DNA from: Acinetobacter marinus
GTDB taxonomy: Bacteria; Pseudomonadota; Gammaproteobacteria; Pseudomonadales; Moraxellaceae
Direction: 5' to 3'
DNA length: 64,000 bases
Assembly: GCF_900096915.1 (NCBI RefSeq)
Contig: NZ_FMYK01000008.1
Location: 1 to 64,000 of the forward strand
Part shown: positions 27,306 to 37,186 of the stretch, in pieces
Position numbering within the stretch: the stretch's first letter is position 1
Layout: each line of letters opens with the position of its first letter
Position numbers and translations under genes: made by a program
The notes under the pieces: model-generated
The model's database searches: none
Told to the model about the DNA's origin: nothing
The model's input: the letters and a program-made list of their open reading frames with translations, nothing else

Positions 27306-27752
27306 TTAGTCTTGGCTTGCCAAACGTAGCAAGGCTTCGCTAAGCTTGGCATCTTTCACGATTCGAGCGGCTTGTTGTATCTCTTCTTGAGTTTGATTTG
27401 ACAATCGTTTCTTTCGTGTATATTTTTTGCTACTAGATGATTGTGAAACAGATTGCATAACTACTTTGATCTGTTGCACGTCGGCTAGAGCAGGGATTGC
27501 TTTTAGATTCCGAATATATTGGCTTTGCAAATAACGCACCTGACTGATCAATGCTTGATTGTCGCCCGCAATAATGAGCAAACCATGTTGATAACATACA
27601 ACCTGCCACACCGCTCCAGCGGGAAATAAAGGTTGAATTAATTTTGTAAGTTGTTGCCATGCGCCAACTTGCTTTTGTAGAAATGTAAAATTTCCGACTC
27701 GTTGTGAAGATGGCTGAAAACGCCCTTGAAATAATGCTTTGGACTGTTGCAT
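27306..27752 (-). CDS. dciA: DUF721/DciA-like protein
   Basis: A protein of about 148 residues with the DUF721 pattern: L-I-Q-P-L-F-P-A-G-A-V-W-Q-V-V-C-Y-Q-H-G-L-L-I-I, then N-Q-A-L-I-S-Q-V-R-Y-L-Q, and a basic Lys/Ser-rich tail. DciA proteins load the replicative helicase in bacteria lacking DnaC. ATG 27752 is preferred; the longer frame to 27899 overlaps the divergent M23 gene by 50 bp and adds basic, non-family sequence. It is placed beside lpxC as in many gammaproteobacteria. The symbol is assigned by similarity of pattern and place. Confidence 0.75.
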   Translation of the reverse strand: MQQSKALFQGRFQPSSQRVGNFTFLQKQVGAWQQLTKLIQPLFPAGAVWQVVCYQHGLLIIAGDNQALISQVRYLQSQYIRNLKAIPALADVQQIKVVMQSVSQSSSSKKYTRKKRLSNQTQEEIQQAARIVKDAKLSEALLRLASQD

Positions 27753-27849
27753 AAATTGATCATCTTCGATAGTTGATCTCTCTATGGTAGTGCCAAATTT
27801 TTTATACGCAAGTGATTCACGATCGAATTGGGATTCGAGGTTTTTATTT

Positions 27850-28497
27850 ATGCATATTCGTCGTTTTTTACTTGCTTTGTCTTTCGCAAGCTCTGCCATG
27901 TCAGTGGCTTTTGCGGACTACCAATCATTAAACTCAATGGAATCGATGGATCGATTAGAACAATTATCACGCACCTTGGGAAAAGGTTCGTATTCTCAGG
28001 ATGAGAAAACCATTAGCAATGCAACTTTAGTGTCTGCATCGCAAGATAATTCGGTCGAATTCAATAACGCTTCATTAAGTAAATATGGCAGTTCATCATC
28101 TAATGCTTGGATGTCTGCACATCCACTGCCTGACTCTCGTGTCAGCTCATCTTACGGCACACGCACCTTACTAGGCACGACTCGTAAGCATTCTGGAATT
28201 GATCTTGCTGCACCATCGGGCACGCCAATCTACACCACAGGCGCTGGTGTAGTGACCAAATCAGGCTGGGGCAGTGGTTATGGCTATTATGTCGAAGTCG
28301 ATCATAACAACGGCTATAAGACACGTTATGCGCACGCATCTCGTTTGATTGCTAAAGTAGGCGATTATGTCAATGCAGGTGAACATATTGCCAATGTCGG
28401 CTGTACTGGACGTTGTACTGGACCTCACTTACACTTTGAAGTGGTGAAAAACGATAAGCGTCAAAATCCATCGACTTATCTCGCCTTATTGCCATAA
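27850..28497 (+). CDS. M23 family peptidase (LytM domain)
   Basis: A 215-residue exported protein. Start 27850 follows GAGG and yields a signal peptide ending A-F-A near residue 22. The LytM domain has all zinc ligands: H114-S-G-I-D118, then H193-L-H195-F-E-V, with R-Y-A-H-A-S. It could be an active endopeptidase cutting peptidoglycan cross-links during growth or division. There is no LysM or coiled-coil domain, so it is a minimal form rather than a NlpD or EnvC relative. A terminator follows. Confidence 0.88.
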   Translation: MHIRRFLLALSFASSAMSVAFADYQSLNSMESMDRLEQLSRTLGKGSYSQDEKTISNATLVSASQDNSVEFNNASLSKYGSSSSNAWMSAHPLPDSRVSSSYGTRTLLGTTRKHSGIDLAAPSGTPIYTTGAGVVTKSGWGSGYGYYVEVDHNNGYKTRYAHASRLIAKVGDYVNAGEHIANVGCTGRCTGPHLHFEVVKNDKRQNPSTYLALLP

Positions 28498-28518
28498 GCC
28501 AAATATTGACCTATTTTT

Positions 28519-28548
28519 AAAGCGCTCAATCGATATTGGGCGTTTTTT
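28519..28548 (+). terminator. Terminator after the M23 peptidase gene
   Basis: CGCTCAAT pairs imperfectly with ATTGGGCG around a CGAT loop, followed by a T6 run. Confidence 0.75.
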
Positions 28549-28802
28549 ATATCAAAATTAGCTTAATTTTTTAACAATTAAAATACTTTTATTTATTATT
28601 TTATTTTGTGATGATTTTTTAAGAATCATAGCCTCAACGCACCATTCTGTGTGAATATTTGTTTTTTATCACCTTTTGCCATTTATTTTAAAAATATAAG
28701 TTTTATGCTATTTGGTGTCGTCTTTTAGTCTTAGGATAGGCGACTTTTGTGGTGGTTTGTGGAAAGATAAATCAGGCTAAAGAAATAGGATAGGTGGCAA
28801 AT
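28549..28802. other. AT-rich aceE upstream region
   Basis: About 250 bp without a reading frame of note. The left half is extremely AT-rich (T and A tracts), the right half holds the aceE leader with an AGGATAGGTGG-type ribosome binding site. I see no clear PdhR-type operator; promoter elements are not decidable by eye. Confidence 0.5.
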
Positions 28803-31517
28803 ATGGCTTTTTATGGTGACAAGGATGCTTTGGAAACAAAAGAATGGCAGGATGCATTTGACTCAGTCATCGAACATATGGGAACGGAACGTGCAGCGTT
28901 TATTTTAAAAGCATTATATCAGCGTGCAATCGCCAAACATGTCCCTGTACAGCGCTTAAATACCCCTTATTTAAATACTATTTCTGTCAATGAACAGCCT
29001 GCAATGCCCGGTGATCCAGATATGGAACGTCGTATTCGTGCCTTGATCCGTTGGAATGCCTTGGCGATGGTGCTTCGTGCCAATAAAGTCGATGATCTTG
29101 GTGGACATTTAGCGACTTTTGCCTCAAGTGCAACATTGTATGATGTTGGTTTTAACCACTTTTTCCGTGCCAACAGTGACAATTTTGGCGGCGACATGAT
29201 TTATTATCAAGGTCACTCTGCCCCTGGGATTTATGCACGCTCATTTTTAGAAGGTCGCCTGACCGAAGATCAACTGGAAAATTTCCGTCGTGAAGTCGAT
29301 GGCAATGGATTGTCGAGCTATCCACATCCGTATCTCATGCCTGAATATTGGCAATTCCCAACGGTATCCATGGGTCTTGGTCCAATCATGTCGATTTATC
29401 AAGCGCATATTCAAAAATACCTGATGAATCGTGGCTTAATCAAAGAAGAAGACCGTAAAGTCTGGGCATATCTTGGCGATGGCGAAATGGACGAACCTGA
29501 AAGCCTAGGTGCGATTTCACTGGCAGGTCGTGAAGGTTTGGATAACCTGATCTGGGTCATTAACTGTAATTTACAGCGCCTTGATGGTCCTGTGCGTGGT
29601 AATGGTAAAATCATTCAAGAACTGGAATCGATTTTCCGTGGTGCAGGCTGGCGTGTCATTAAAGTAATCTGGGGGCGTCATTGGGATCCATTGCTCAATA
29701 AAGATGATTCTGGCGCATTAAAAGCCGTGATGGAAGAAGCGGTGGATGGTGATTATCAGCGCCTACAAGTCAAAGGCGGTGGCTATGCCCGTGAAAACTT
29801 CTTTGGCAAATATCCTGAAGCGAAAAAATTGGTTGAACATCTGAGCGATCAAGACATCGATGCGCTAAACCGGGGTGGTCACGATCCGTATAAAGTCTTT
29901 GCTGCCTATGCTGCTGCGATGCAAGCTAATGGTCAGCCAACAGTGATTTTGGCGAAAACCGTAAAAGGTTACGGACTGTCCCATGAAGCAGAAAGTATCA
30001 ACAAAACCCACCAAATCAAAAAACTCCCTGTTGAATCGCTAAAATACTTCCGTGATCGCTTCAATTTGCCATTTAGCGATGAACAACTTCAAGAGCTGCC
30101 ATTCTTCCGTCCTGCAGAAAATTCACCTGAATTGAAATATATGAAAGCCCGTCGTGAGGCTTTGGGTGGTTATTTACCAGCACGTCGTAAAGAAAGTGAA
30201 GCGCTACCAATTCCTGAGCTGAGCGTATTTGACGCCGTGCTTAAAGGCAGTGGTGAAAAAGAATTGTCTACCACCATGATGATGGTACGCTTAATTTCAG
30301 CCTTGCTTAAAGAAAAAGCCATTAAAGATCGTGTGGTACCGATCGTGCCTGATGAAGCACGTACTTTTGGTCTAGAAGGCATGTTCCGTCAGCTCGGGAT
30401 TTATGCGGTCAATGGTCAGCATTATACCCCTGAAGACAATGAACAGTTGATGAACTACCGTGAGGCCAAAGACGGTCACATGCTACAAGAGGGCATCAAC
30501 GAAGCAGGGGCAATGAGTGCGTGGACTGCTTTGGCGACCAGTTACTCGACCAATGACCTGCCAATGATCCCTATGTACATGTATTACTCGATGTTTGGTT
30601 TCCAACGTATTGGCGATTTGGCATGGGCAGCGGGTGATGCACAGGCGCAAGGTTTCTTGCTCGGTGCAACCGCTGGACGCACCACATTGAATGGCGAAGG
30701 TTTGCAACACCAAGATGGTCATTCTCACATCTTGGCTGCAACTATTCCAAACTGTGTGGCATATGATCCATGTTTTGGTTATGAACTTGCGGTGATCGTA
30801 CACGATGGCTTAAAACGCATGTATCAAGACCAAGAACGTGTGTTCTACTACCTGACTGTGATGAATGAAAATTACGAGCATCCTGCGATGCCTGAGGGTG
30901 CTGAAGAGGGTATTCGTCGTGGTATCTACCTATTTGAAAAAGACGATCAAGCCACTGTGCAACTGCTTGGCTCAGGTGTGATCCTGCGTGAAGTGATCAA
31001 AGCTGCGAAAATCTTGCGTGAAGAATACCAAATCCATAGCAATGTCTGGAGCGTCACTAGCTTTAATGAATTGGCTCGTGACGGTATGGCATGTGAAGAA
31101 TACAACCGTAATCACCCGCTCAGCGAGGAACCTAAAGAAAGCTGGCTCTCCGAGCAGATGCGCCCATATCATGGCACGGTCGTCGCAGCGACTGACCATA
31201 TGCGCATGTATAGCGAGCAGATTCGTCCATATTTACCTGACAATCGTCCTTATGCCACTCTCGGAACAGACGGCTATGGTCGCTCAGATACCCGTGAAAA
31301 GTTGCGTAGCTACTTCGAGGTGGATGCAGCACATATCGTTGTTGCAACCTTAAAACAGCTCGCTGACGAAGGTGAAGTGGACAATCGTTTGGTTAAAGAT
31401 GCGATTACCAGCTTTGAAATTGATGTGGATCGTCCAATTGCTTGGCAACCTCAAGATCACGCTGAGATCAAACCTGTGGCTGAATATGTTGAACCAACAT
31501 CAACAGAGGAGAAATAA
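28803..31517 (+). CDS. aceE: Pyruvate dehydrogenase E1 component (homodimeric AceE)
   Basis: A 904-residue thiamine-diphosphate enzyme decarboxylating pyruvate and acetylating the lipoyl groups of AceF. The cofactor motif G-D-G-E-M-D-E-P-E-S ends in the usual N-C-N-L-Q-R-L-D-G segment. The large single-chain form is the gammaproteobacterial type. ATG 28803 is preferred to GTG 28794 for its spacing from the ribosome binding site. aceF starts two bases after the stop, so the genes are an operon. No lpd gene follows. Confidence 0.96.
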   Translation: MAFYGDKDALETKEWQDAFDSVIEHMGTERAAFILKALYQRAIAKHVPVQRLNTPYLNTISVNEQPAMPGDPDMERRIRALIRWNALAMVLRANKVDDLGGHLATFASSATLYDVGFNHFFRANSDNFGGDMIYYQGHSAPGIYARSFLEGRLTEDQLENFRREVDGNGLSSYPHPYLMPEYWQFPTVSMGLGPIMSIYQAHIQKYLMNRGLIKEEDRKVWAYLGDGEMDEPESLGAISLAGREGLDNLIWVINCNLQRLDGPVRGNGKIIQELESIFRGAGWRVIKVIWGRHWDPLLNKDDSGALKAVMEEAVDGDYQRLQVKGGGYARENFFGKYPEAKKLVEHLSDQDIDALNRGGHDPYKVFAAYAAAMQANGQPTVILAKTVKGYGLSHEAESINKTHQIKKLPVESLKYFRDRFNLPFSDEQLQELPFFRPAENSPELKYMKARREALGGYLPARRKESEALPIPELSVFDAVLKGSGEKELSTTMMMVRLISALLKEKAIKDRVVPIVPDEARTFGLEGMFRQLGIYAVNGQHYTPEDNEQLMNYREAKDGHMLQEGINEAGAMSAWTALATSYSTNDLPMIPMYMYYSMFGFQRIGDLAWAAGDAQAQGFLLGATAGRTTLNGEGLQHQDGHSHILAATIPNCVAYDPCFGYELAVIVHDGLKRMYQDQERVFYYLTVMNENYEHPAMPEGAEEGIRRGIYLFEKDDQATVQLLGSGVILREVIKAAKILREEYQIHSNVWSVTSFNELARDGMACEEYNRNHPLSEEPKESWLSEQMRPYHGTVVAATDHMRMYSEQIRPYLPDNRPYATLGTDGYGRSDTREKLRSYFEVDAAHIVVATLKQLADEGEVDNRLVKDAITSFEIDVDRPIAWQPQDHAEIKPVAEYVEPTSTEEK

Positions 31518-31519
31518 TC

Positions 31520-33205
31520 ATGCAAATCATTACTCCTGATATTGGTGTAGATCAAGCGCAAGTCACCGAGATTTTAGTCAAAGTTGGTGATCAGATTGCT
31601 GAAAATGACAGTATTTTGGTCTTAGAATCTGACAAAGCCTCGGTCGAAGTGCCGAGCACTGCCAGTGGTACAGTAAAATCCATTTCGGTCAATGTAGGTG
31701 ATACCGTGAAAGAAGGCACACTGTTGATCGAATTGGAAGCTGGAGAGTCATCACAAGCCAATGAGCAATCCGACGCCAAAGCTGAAGCTACACCAGAAAC
31801 TGAAGCACCGTCAACTGACGATGCAAAAGTAGAAGAAGAACCTGCTAAAGATGCACCTCAAGCCGAAGCACCATCTGAAAGTCGTGAAATCCAACTGAAA
31901 GTGCCTGATATTGGCGTGGAGAAAGCCTCTGTTGCCGAAGTCTTGGTCAAAGTCGGCGATGTCATTGCCGAAGACGACAGCATTATCGTGGTGGAATCGG
32001 ATAAAGCCACGGTCGAAGTGCCAAGTACTGCCAGTGGTGAAGTACTCTCTATCGCTGTTAAAGCTGGCGATATGGTGAAAGAAGGCGTGTTGATGTTGAC
32101 GGTGAAGTCAACATCAGGTGCAGGCGCACAAAGTGGCGAGAGTGCGACCACAACAAAAGCGCAACAGCCTTCTGAAGAAAAAGCGCAAACGACCTCCGCT
32201 GAAAAACCACAGGCTGAATCTGCGCCAGCAGCGTCATCTAGTACTGAACAAAGTACAAGCACCACAAAACTCACTGATGCTGAAATCGAAGCCAATGCCA
32301 AAGTCTATGCAGGACCTGCGGTGCGTCAAATGGCACGTCAACTCGGCGTCGTGCTCAGCCAAGTCAAAGCAACGGGTTCAAATGATCGGATCTTGAAAGA
32401 GGATGTTTATGCCTATGTCAAAGGTCGTTTGAATACATCGTCGCCGTCAGCAGGCACTGCTGGTGTAGCACAAACCTCAGGCCTACCAAAACTACCTAGT
32501 TTTGATGCGTATGGTGGTGCTGAAGTCAAAGCAATGACTCGCTTGCAACAAGTATCCGTACCACAGCTGTCTTTAAACAATTTTATCCCGCAAGTGACGC
32601 AATTTGATCTTGCAGATATTACGGCGCTCGAAGCATGGCGAAATGAGCTCAAAGCTGACTTTAAGAAGCGTGGTACCAGCCTAACGATTTTGGCATTTAT
32701 CGCCAAAGCCGTTGCGCATTTGCTCAAGCAAGAGCCGTATTTTGCTGGTCATCTTGCCGATGATCAAAAATCGGTGTTGTTACGCAATGAAATTCATATG
32801 GGTATTGCAGTCGCTACAGAGGATGGTTTGACCGTGCCTGTGCTACGCAATCCTGATCTGAAGTCGATTGCGCAAATTGCCACAGAACTTGCTGAACTCA
32901 GCCAAAAAGCACGTGATAAGAAGCTCGCACCAAAAGACTTACAGGGTGCGAACTTCACCATCACCAGCCTAGGCAGTATCGGCGGTACAGCATTTACACC
33001 ATTGGTCAATTGGCCACAAGTTGCGATTCTCGGAATTTCCCCTGCGACCATGCAACCTGTTTGGGATGGGCAACAATTCCAGCCAAAATTGATGCTACCA
33101 TTATCACTGTCTTACGATCACCGTGTAATTAATGGCGCTGATGCTGCGAGATTTACCAATAAATTGACCAAATTATTGCAAGATATCCGCTCAATTTTGT
33201 TATAA
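31520..33205 (+). CDS. aceF: Pyruvate dehydrogenase E2, dihydrolipoamide acetyltransferase
   Basis: A 561-residue core protein of the complex. Two lipoyl domains carry lysines K39 and K162 in E-S-D-K-A; each is followed by a Glu/Ala/Pro/Ser-rich flexible linker. A peripheral-subunit-binding domain lies at about 270-302 (G-P-A-V-R-Q-M-A-R-Q-L-G). The C-terminal catalytic domain ends with D533-H534-R-V-I-N-G-A-D541, the transacetylase signature. E. coli has three lipoyl domains; two are common elsewhere. Confidence 0.96.
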   Translation: MQIITPDIGVDQAQVTEILVKVGDQIAENDSILVLESDKASVEVPSTASGTVKSISVNVGDTVKEGTLLIELEAGESSQANEQSDAKAEATPETEAPSTDDAKVEEEPAKDAPQAEAPSESREIQLKVPDIGVEKASVAEVLVKVGDVIAEDDSIIVVESDKATVEVPSTASGEVLSIAVKAGDMVKEGVLMLTVKSTSGAGAQSGESATTTKAQQPSEEKAQTTSAEKPQAESAPAASSSTEQSTSTTKLTDAEIEANAKVYAGPAVRQMARQLGVVLSQVKATGSNDRILKEDVYAYVKGRLNTSSPSAGTAGVAQTSGLPKLPSFDAYGGAEVKAMTRLQQVSVPQLSLNNFIPQVTQFDLADITALEAWRNELKADFKKRGTSLTILAFIAKAVAHLLKQEPYFAGHLADDQKSVLLRNEIHMGIAVATEDGLTVPVLRNPDLKSIAQIATELAELSQKARDKKLAPKDLQGANFTITSLGSIGGTAFTPLVNWPQVAILGISPATMQPVWDGQQFQPKLMLPLSLSYDHRVINGADAARFTNKLTKLLQDIRSILL

Positions 33206-33212
33206 GCCACAT

Positions 33213-33251
33213 AGAGAAACTTTGGTTTTCAGTGAAAATCAAGGTTTCTTC
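33213..33251 (+). terminator. First hairpin after aceF
   Basis: GAGAAAC-TTTG-GTTTTC pairs with GAAAAT-CAAG-GTTTCTTC (imperfect long stem, 3-base loop). It ends in a T/C-rich tail. Confidence 0.6.
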
Positions 33252-33270
33252 TCTTCATTCTCACGCATAG

Positions 33271-33304
33271 AAAAAGCCTTAAGACGAATCTTAAGGCTTT
33301 TTTA
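33271..33304 (+). terminator. Terminator of the aceEF operon
   Basis: Near-perfect stem AAAAAGCCTTAAGA / TCTTAAGGCTTTTT with a CGAA tetraloop and trailing T residues. Confidence 0.92.
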
Positions 33305-33321
33305 TACTGCTTGTGATCTAC

Positions 33322-33468
33322 AACATCCTGTCACTTGGTGCTTCACAGCACATGTTATCGAGAAACGTCCTGTTTCTATGCTTGGATTATTTTTGTCATG
33401 TGGCGAGTTCCATTCCCTCATATGCTTCACAGCAAGTTTTGTTATCAAAGACATCCTGTCTGTTGATG
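33322..33468. repeat. Diverged tandem module in the aceF-pepD gap
   Basis: GCTTCACAGCA occurs twice, at 33340-33350 and 33424-33434. Each is followed by GTTATC and then by a TCCTGT box (AACGTCCTGT and ACATCCTGTC), and a further ACATCCTGTC precedes the first copy. The unit length is about 84 bp. No reading frame with coding character covers it. Remaining bases to pepD (33469-33606) show only the short stem GTAAGC / GCTTAC near 33525-33540. Confidence 0.5.
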
Positions 33469-33606
33469 TTTGTAGTATAGGGCTCAGATTTCGGTCTGAA
33501 AAGTCATCATATACGCCAAAAGTTGTAAGCCATAGCTTACAAAAAATCCAATTTGTTGCATAACTCCTAGTCTTTTTTCAATCAATTTAGCATATGATCA
33601 TGATTC

Positions 33607-35112
33607 ATGAGATTGTTGGGAATGATGATGCACACTGCTGAAATTGGCTTACTTGAACCACAAGTCGTGTGGCGACACTTTCAAACCTTATGCAATATTC
33701 CACGTCCATCGAAGCATGAACAGGTATTGCGTGACTATCTTCAGCAATGGGCAATACAGCGTGGTTTAGACACCGAAGTCGATGAGATCGGCAATTTGGT
33801 CATTCGCAAGCCCGCAACGCAAGGTATGGAAAAAGCGATCCCTGTGATTCTGCAGGGACATCTCGATATGGTCACCCAAGCCAATCGAGATACGCCGCAT
33901 GATTTTCTACGTGATCCAATTCAACCAATCATTGAAGAGGGTTGGCTGGTGGCTAAGCACACCACATTAGGTGCGGATAATGGCATTGGCGTGGCACTTG
34001 CTTTGGCTGTACTTGAGTCAGACGATGTTGCACATGGAGCAATTGAGGTTTTGCTCACCGTTGATGAAGAGGCGGGGATGAGTGGAGCTCGGTTTTTATC
34101 GCCAAATATTTTACATGGACAATGGTTGATCAATATTGATACCGAACAATGGGGAGAATTGTACCTCGGTTGTGCTGGGAGTCAGGATGTCGAAGTCAAT
34201 CAAACTGCTCAGTTTATCGCAGCGCCACCAAATTTAGCCTTTTACGATGTGCAAATCCTCGGTCTAAAAGGCGGACATTCTGGTTTAAATATTCATGAGG
34301 GGCGGGGGAATGCCAATGTGATTTTGGCGCAATTCTTAGCCAATCATTTAGCAAAATTACACGGACATTTGGTTGCTATGCAAGGTGGAACAGCACGCAA
34401 TGCCATCGCTCGCGAAGCCTCAGCGACCATTGCGATTCCGATCAATCAATTGGAAAATTTACAAACTGCTGTACAAAACGCTGAAAATATGTGGCGGGAA
34501 AGGCTACAAAATACCGATGGTGATGTACAGATTCAACTGCAAAATTCTCCACAAAAACATGCCCACATTTTAGAAGAAAAACAACAGCAACAATGGTTTC
34601 ACGCCTTAGCCAGTTGCCCTTATGGTGTGGCAAAATTGAGCCAAAGCATCGCTGATATCGTGGAAACTTCCAATAATATCGGTGTGGTTAAAGTCGATCA
34701 GAATGGTCTCATTACTTCAATCATGGTGCGCTCATTGGTTAATTCTGATGCTGGCGCATTAGCGGAGCGAATTCAACAGCACTTTATTTCACACGATTGT
34801 TATGCCGAGTTGACGCCTTTAGTCTCGGGCTGGACCCCAAATCCTGACTCTCAAGCCTTAGCCTGCTTGCAACAAGCCTACCGAGATGTATTCGGCATTG
34901 AGGCAAAGCGTAAAGTGATTCATGCAGGATTGGAGTGTGGCATCATTGCAGAGCATTATCCACATTTGGAAATGGTCTCGTTTGGTCCTGATATACGTGG
35001 CGCACATGCGCCTGGGGAAAGGGTAAATATTCACACTGTGGCGCAGTGCTGGCAATTGCTCAAATCTGCTTTAGCCAATGTGCCGAATAGATCCGCTAAA
35101 ATGAAAGCCTGA
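33607..35112 (+). CDS. pepD: Aminoacyl-histidine dipeptidase PepD (M20/C family)
   Basis: A protein of up to 501 residues, a cytosolic metallodipeptidase splitting Xaa-His and other dipeptides. Metal-site motifs are clear: G-H-L-D-M-V-T, L-G-A-D-N-G-I-G and D-E-E-A-G-M-S-G-A, then N-I-D-T-E and C-terminal E-C-G-I-I. Several in-frame ATG codons exist at 33607, 33622, 33625 and 33628. The TTGGGA at 33616-33621 suits the later ones, so the real start may be five to seven residues downstream. Confidence 0.92.
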   Translation: MRLLGMMMHTAEIGLLEPQVVWRHFQTLCNIPRPSKHEQVLRDYLQQWAIQRGLDTEVDEIGNLVIRKPATQGMEKAIPVILQGHLDMVTQANRDTPHDFLRDPIQPIIEEGWLVAKHTTLGADNGIGVALALAVLESDDVAHGAIEVLLTVDEEAGMSGARFLSPNILHGQWLINIDTEQWGELYLGCAGSQDVEVNQTAQFIAAPPNLAFYDVQILGLKGGHSGLNIHEGRGNANVILAQFLANHLAKLHGHLVAMQGGTARNAIAREASATIAIPINQLENLQTAVQNAENMWRERLQNTDGDVQIQLQNSPQKHAHILEEKQQQQWFHALASCPYGVAKLSQSIADIVETSNNIGVVKVDQNGLITSIMVRSLVNSDAGALAERIQQHFISHDCYAELTPLVSGWTPNPDSQALACLQQAYRDVFGIEAKRKVIHAGLECGIIAEHYPHLEMVSFGPDIRGAHAPGERVNIHTVAQCWQLLKSALANVPNRSAKMKA

Positions 35113-35126
35113 GAAAGTAAAATAGA

Positions 35127-35142
35127 TGTTTCACGTGGAACA
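35127..35142. promoter_or_regulatory. parS-like ParB binding site
   Basis: TGTTTCACGTGGAACA fits the bacterial parS consensus (TGTTtCACGTGaAACA) with one change and equals a common natural variant read on the other strand. It is intergenic, just after pepD and about 9 kb from oriC, where chromosomal parS sites cluster. No parB gene lies in the window. Confidence 0.85.
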
Positions 35143-35182
35143 TGTTGAACAGATGCTTCTAAAATTTATCCTAAATTTTAGG

Positions 35183-35213
35183 CAAAAAAAACGGCAACAG
35201 GGGTGTGTTGCCG
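35183..35213 (-). terminator. Terminator of purE-purK
   Basis: ACGGCAAC pairs with GTTGCCGT; on the minus strand the stem is followed by eight T. It lies 114 bp past the purK stop. Confidence 0.8.
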
Positions 35214-35326
35214 TATAAAATCAAAAAGGAATTTTACACTTGTCATTATAATTAAATAAGTTTAAATGACAATGCACTTTTTCATATTTTGTGTAGATTA
35301 TGACCTATCAACCCTACAAAGCAAGA

Positions 35327-36457
35327 TTAAATTTCAATTTGCATATTTTCATTTAATGCTAAAGATTCAGGCAAAATTTGAGATAAAGCACGACACTGTG
35401 CTGTCAGCTCATCCTTGGACTTCGGTGTAAGCGTGATGTGACCGAGCTTACGACCTTCTCGTTCGGATTTATCATAAAGATGTAAATGTGCACTATCCAG
35501 CGCCAAAACTGATTCAGTTTTCGGATATTGAGAAATAATATTCACCATAACCGTTGGTCGGATTGTTTGCGTAGAACCTAGCGGCAAGCCTGCAACAGCA
35601 CGAATATGATTTTCAAATTGCGAACATACCGCACCTTCGATCGACCAATGTCCAGAATTATGTACACGAGGCGCCATTTCATTGGCGAACATGCCTTGCT
35701 CAGTCACAAACAGCTCAAGCGTAAGCACACCGACATAATCTAAATGATTCAGCAAGCGAGTAATATATTCTTCAGCAATCGGTTGCAAGTGTAAACTATT
35801 CGGCGCAGGGACGATGGAATGCGACAAAATGCCATGATGATGGTGGTTTTCCGCCAAATCCCATGTGCGCACTTCGCCATCTTGCCCACGTACCGCAATG
35901 ATCGATACTTCACGGTTGAACTGCACAAAACTTTCGGCAATTAATGATTTTGCTGCACCAAGCTCAGCCCATGCCTCATTGATTTGCGTTTCATTTTTCA
36001 GGACAAATTGACCTTTGCCATCGTAGCCACCTGTTGCGGTTTTCAGCACAATCGGCAAACCCAAATCACTGACAGCCTGCTGTAAACTTTCCAAACTATC
36101 CACTGCACGATATGGCGCAACAGGAATGTCTAATTCATCAAATAAAGATTTTTCCAGCAAACGATTTTGCGCAATCGCTAAAGCCTGACGTGGTGGATAA
36201 ATTTGCTTAGATTGAGTGAGCTGATCTACATCAGCAAGCGGGGTATTTTCAAACTCCAAACTAAATACATCCGCACTTTTCGTAAATTGTTGCAAGCCGT
36301 CTTGATCTTGGCTGGAAATCACTTGACCCAATACCGCTGATGGACAATCTGTATTTGCTTCGAAAAAAGTACATTGTATATTCAAAGGTAAAGCCGCTTG
36401 CGCCATCATCCGACCCAGCTGACCACCACCAAAAATACCAATCGTCATCTTTGACAT
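35327..36457 (-). CDS. purK: N5-carboxyaminoimidazole ribonucleotide synthase PurK
   Basis: A 376-residue ATP-grasp enzyme that carboxylates AIR with bicarbonate in purine synthesis. Features are G-G-G-Q-L-G-R-M near the N-terminus, K-T-A-T-G-G-Y-D-G-K-G-Q, E-R-V-type F-N-R-E-V-S-I-I-A and the metal site N-E-M-A-P-R-V-H-N-S-G-H-W. It begins 10 bp after purE, and the products of the two genes act in succession. Confidence 0.96.
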   Translation of the reverse strand: MSKMTIGIFGGGQLGRMMAQAALPLNIQCTFFEANTDCPSAVLGQVISSQDQDGLQQFTKSADVFSLEFENTPLADVDQLTQSKQIYPPRQALAIAQNRLLEKSLFDELDIPVAPYRAVDSLESLQQAVSDLGLPIVLKTATGGYDGKGQFVLKNETQINEAWAELGAAKSLIAESFVQFNREVSIIAVRGQDGEVRTWDLAENHHHHGILSHSIVPAPNSLHLQPIAEEYITRLLNHLDYVGVLTLELFVTEQGMFANEMAPRVHNSGHWSIEGAVCSQFENHIRAVAGLPLGSTQTIRPTVMVNIISQYPKTESVLALDSAHLHLYDKSEREGRKLGHITLTPKSKDELTAQCRALSQILPESLALNENMQIEI

Positions 36458-36467
36458 GATCTCGTCC

Positions 36468-36989
36468 TTAAACCTGACCTGGGATGTTATTGTTCGCTAC
36501 TTTCTCTGTTTGGGCAGTGCGAAAATCTGCGATGTTTTTGGCAATATCGGCACGCTGTAAACCAACAATTTGCGCCGCCATGATCGCTGCATTGGTCGCA
36601 CCAGCAGGACCAATCGCCAAAGTACCGACAGCAATACCCGCAGGCATTTGCACGATCGACAGGAGCGAATCCACGCCATTTAAAATAGACGATTTCACAG
36701 GCACACCGAGCACAGGCAAATCTGTCTTGGCTGCACACATCCCTGGCAAATGCGCCGCACCACCCGCACCTGCGATGATCACTTGAATACCACGCTCACG
36801 TGCGGTTTCAGCATATTCAAACAAGCGATCTGGGGTACGATGCGCAGACACCACTTCCGCCTCAAAAGGCACATTGAGCTGTTTCAGCATATTCGCTGTG
36901 TGCTCAAGTGTTGCCCAATCAGATTGTGAGCCCATAATAATTCCAACTAAAGGCTGAGCATCGGTGGTATTAACCGCATTCATTGGCAT
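36468..36989 (-). CDS. purE: N5-CAIR mutase PurE
   Basis: A 173-residue (or 171 from the second ATG) mutase converting N5-CAIR to CAIR. The phosphate-binding G-I-I-M-G-S-Q-S-D-W, the S-A-H-R-T-P-D-R loop and G-A-G-G-A-A-H-L-P-G-M are all intact. The first gene of the purEK operon. Confidence 0.96.
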   Translation of the reverse strand: MPMNAVNTTDAQPLVGIIMGSQSDWATLEHTANMLKQLNVPFEAEVVSAHRTPDRLFEYAETARERGIQVIIAGAGGAAHLPGMCAAKTDLPVLGVPVKSSILNGVDSLLSIVQMPAGIAVGTLAIGPAGATNAAIMAAQIVGLQRADIAKNIADFRTAQTEKVANNNIPGQV

Positions 36990-37186
36990 AGTTCCGCTAA
37001 GTGATGGCTTAAAAATATTCGGAGAATCAAAAACTAAAATTGGTTGATCGAACCGAATTTTGATGATGAGAAACTGCGCATTATAGCTTTTTTTACACTG
37101 AAACTAAATGCAATGGAATTAAATTTAAAAGGCTACTTTTGAATTTAAAAACAATTTCATCTCATTCGATGTTTTAAATTTAGAAA

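Noticed and set aside
33222..33563. Plus-strand frame of 113 codons after aceF
   Set aside because: It begins within one terminator hairpin and runs through a second and the repeat module; composition is not protein-like.
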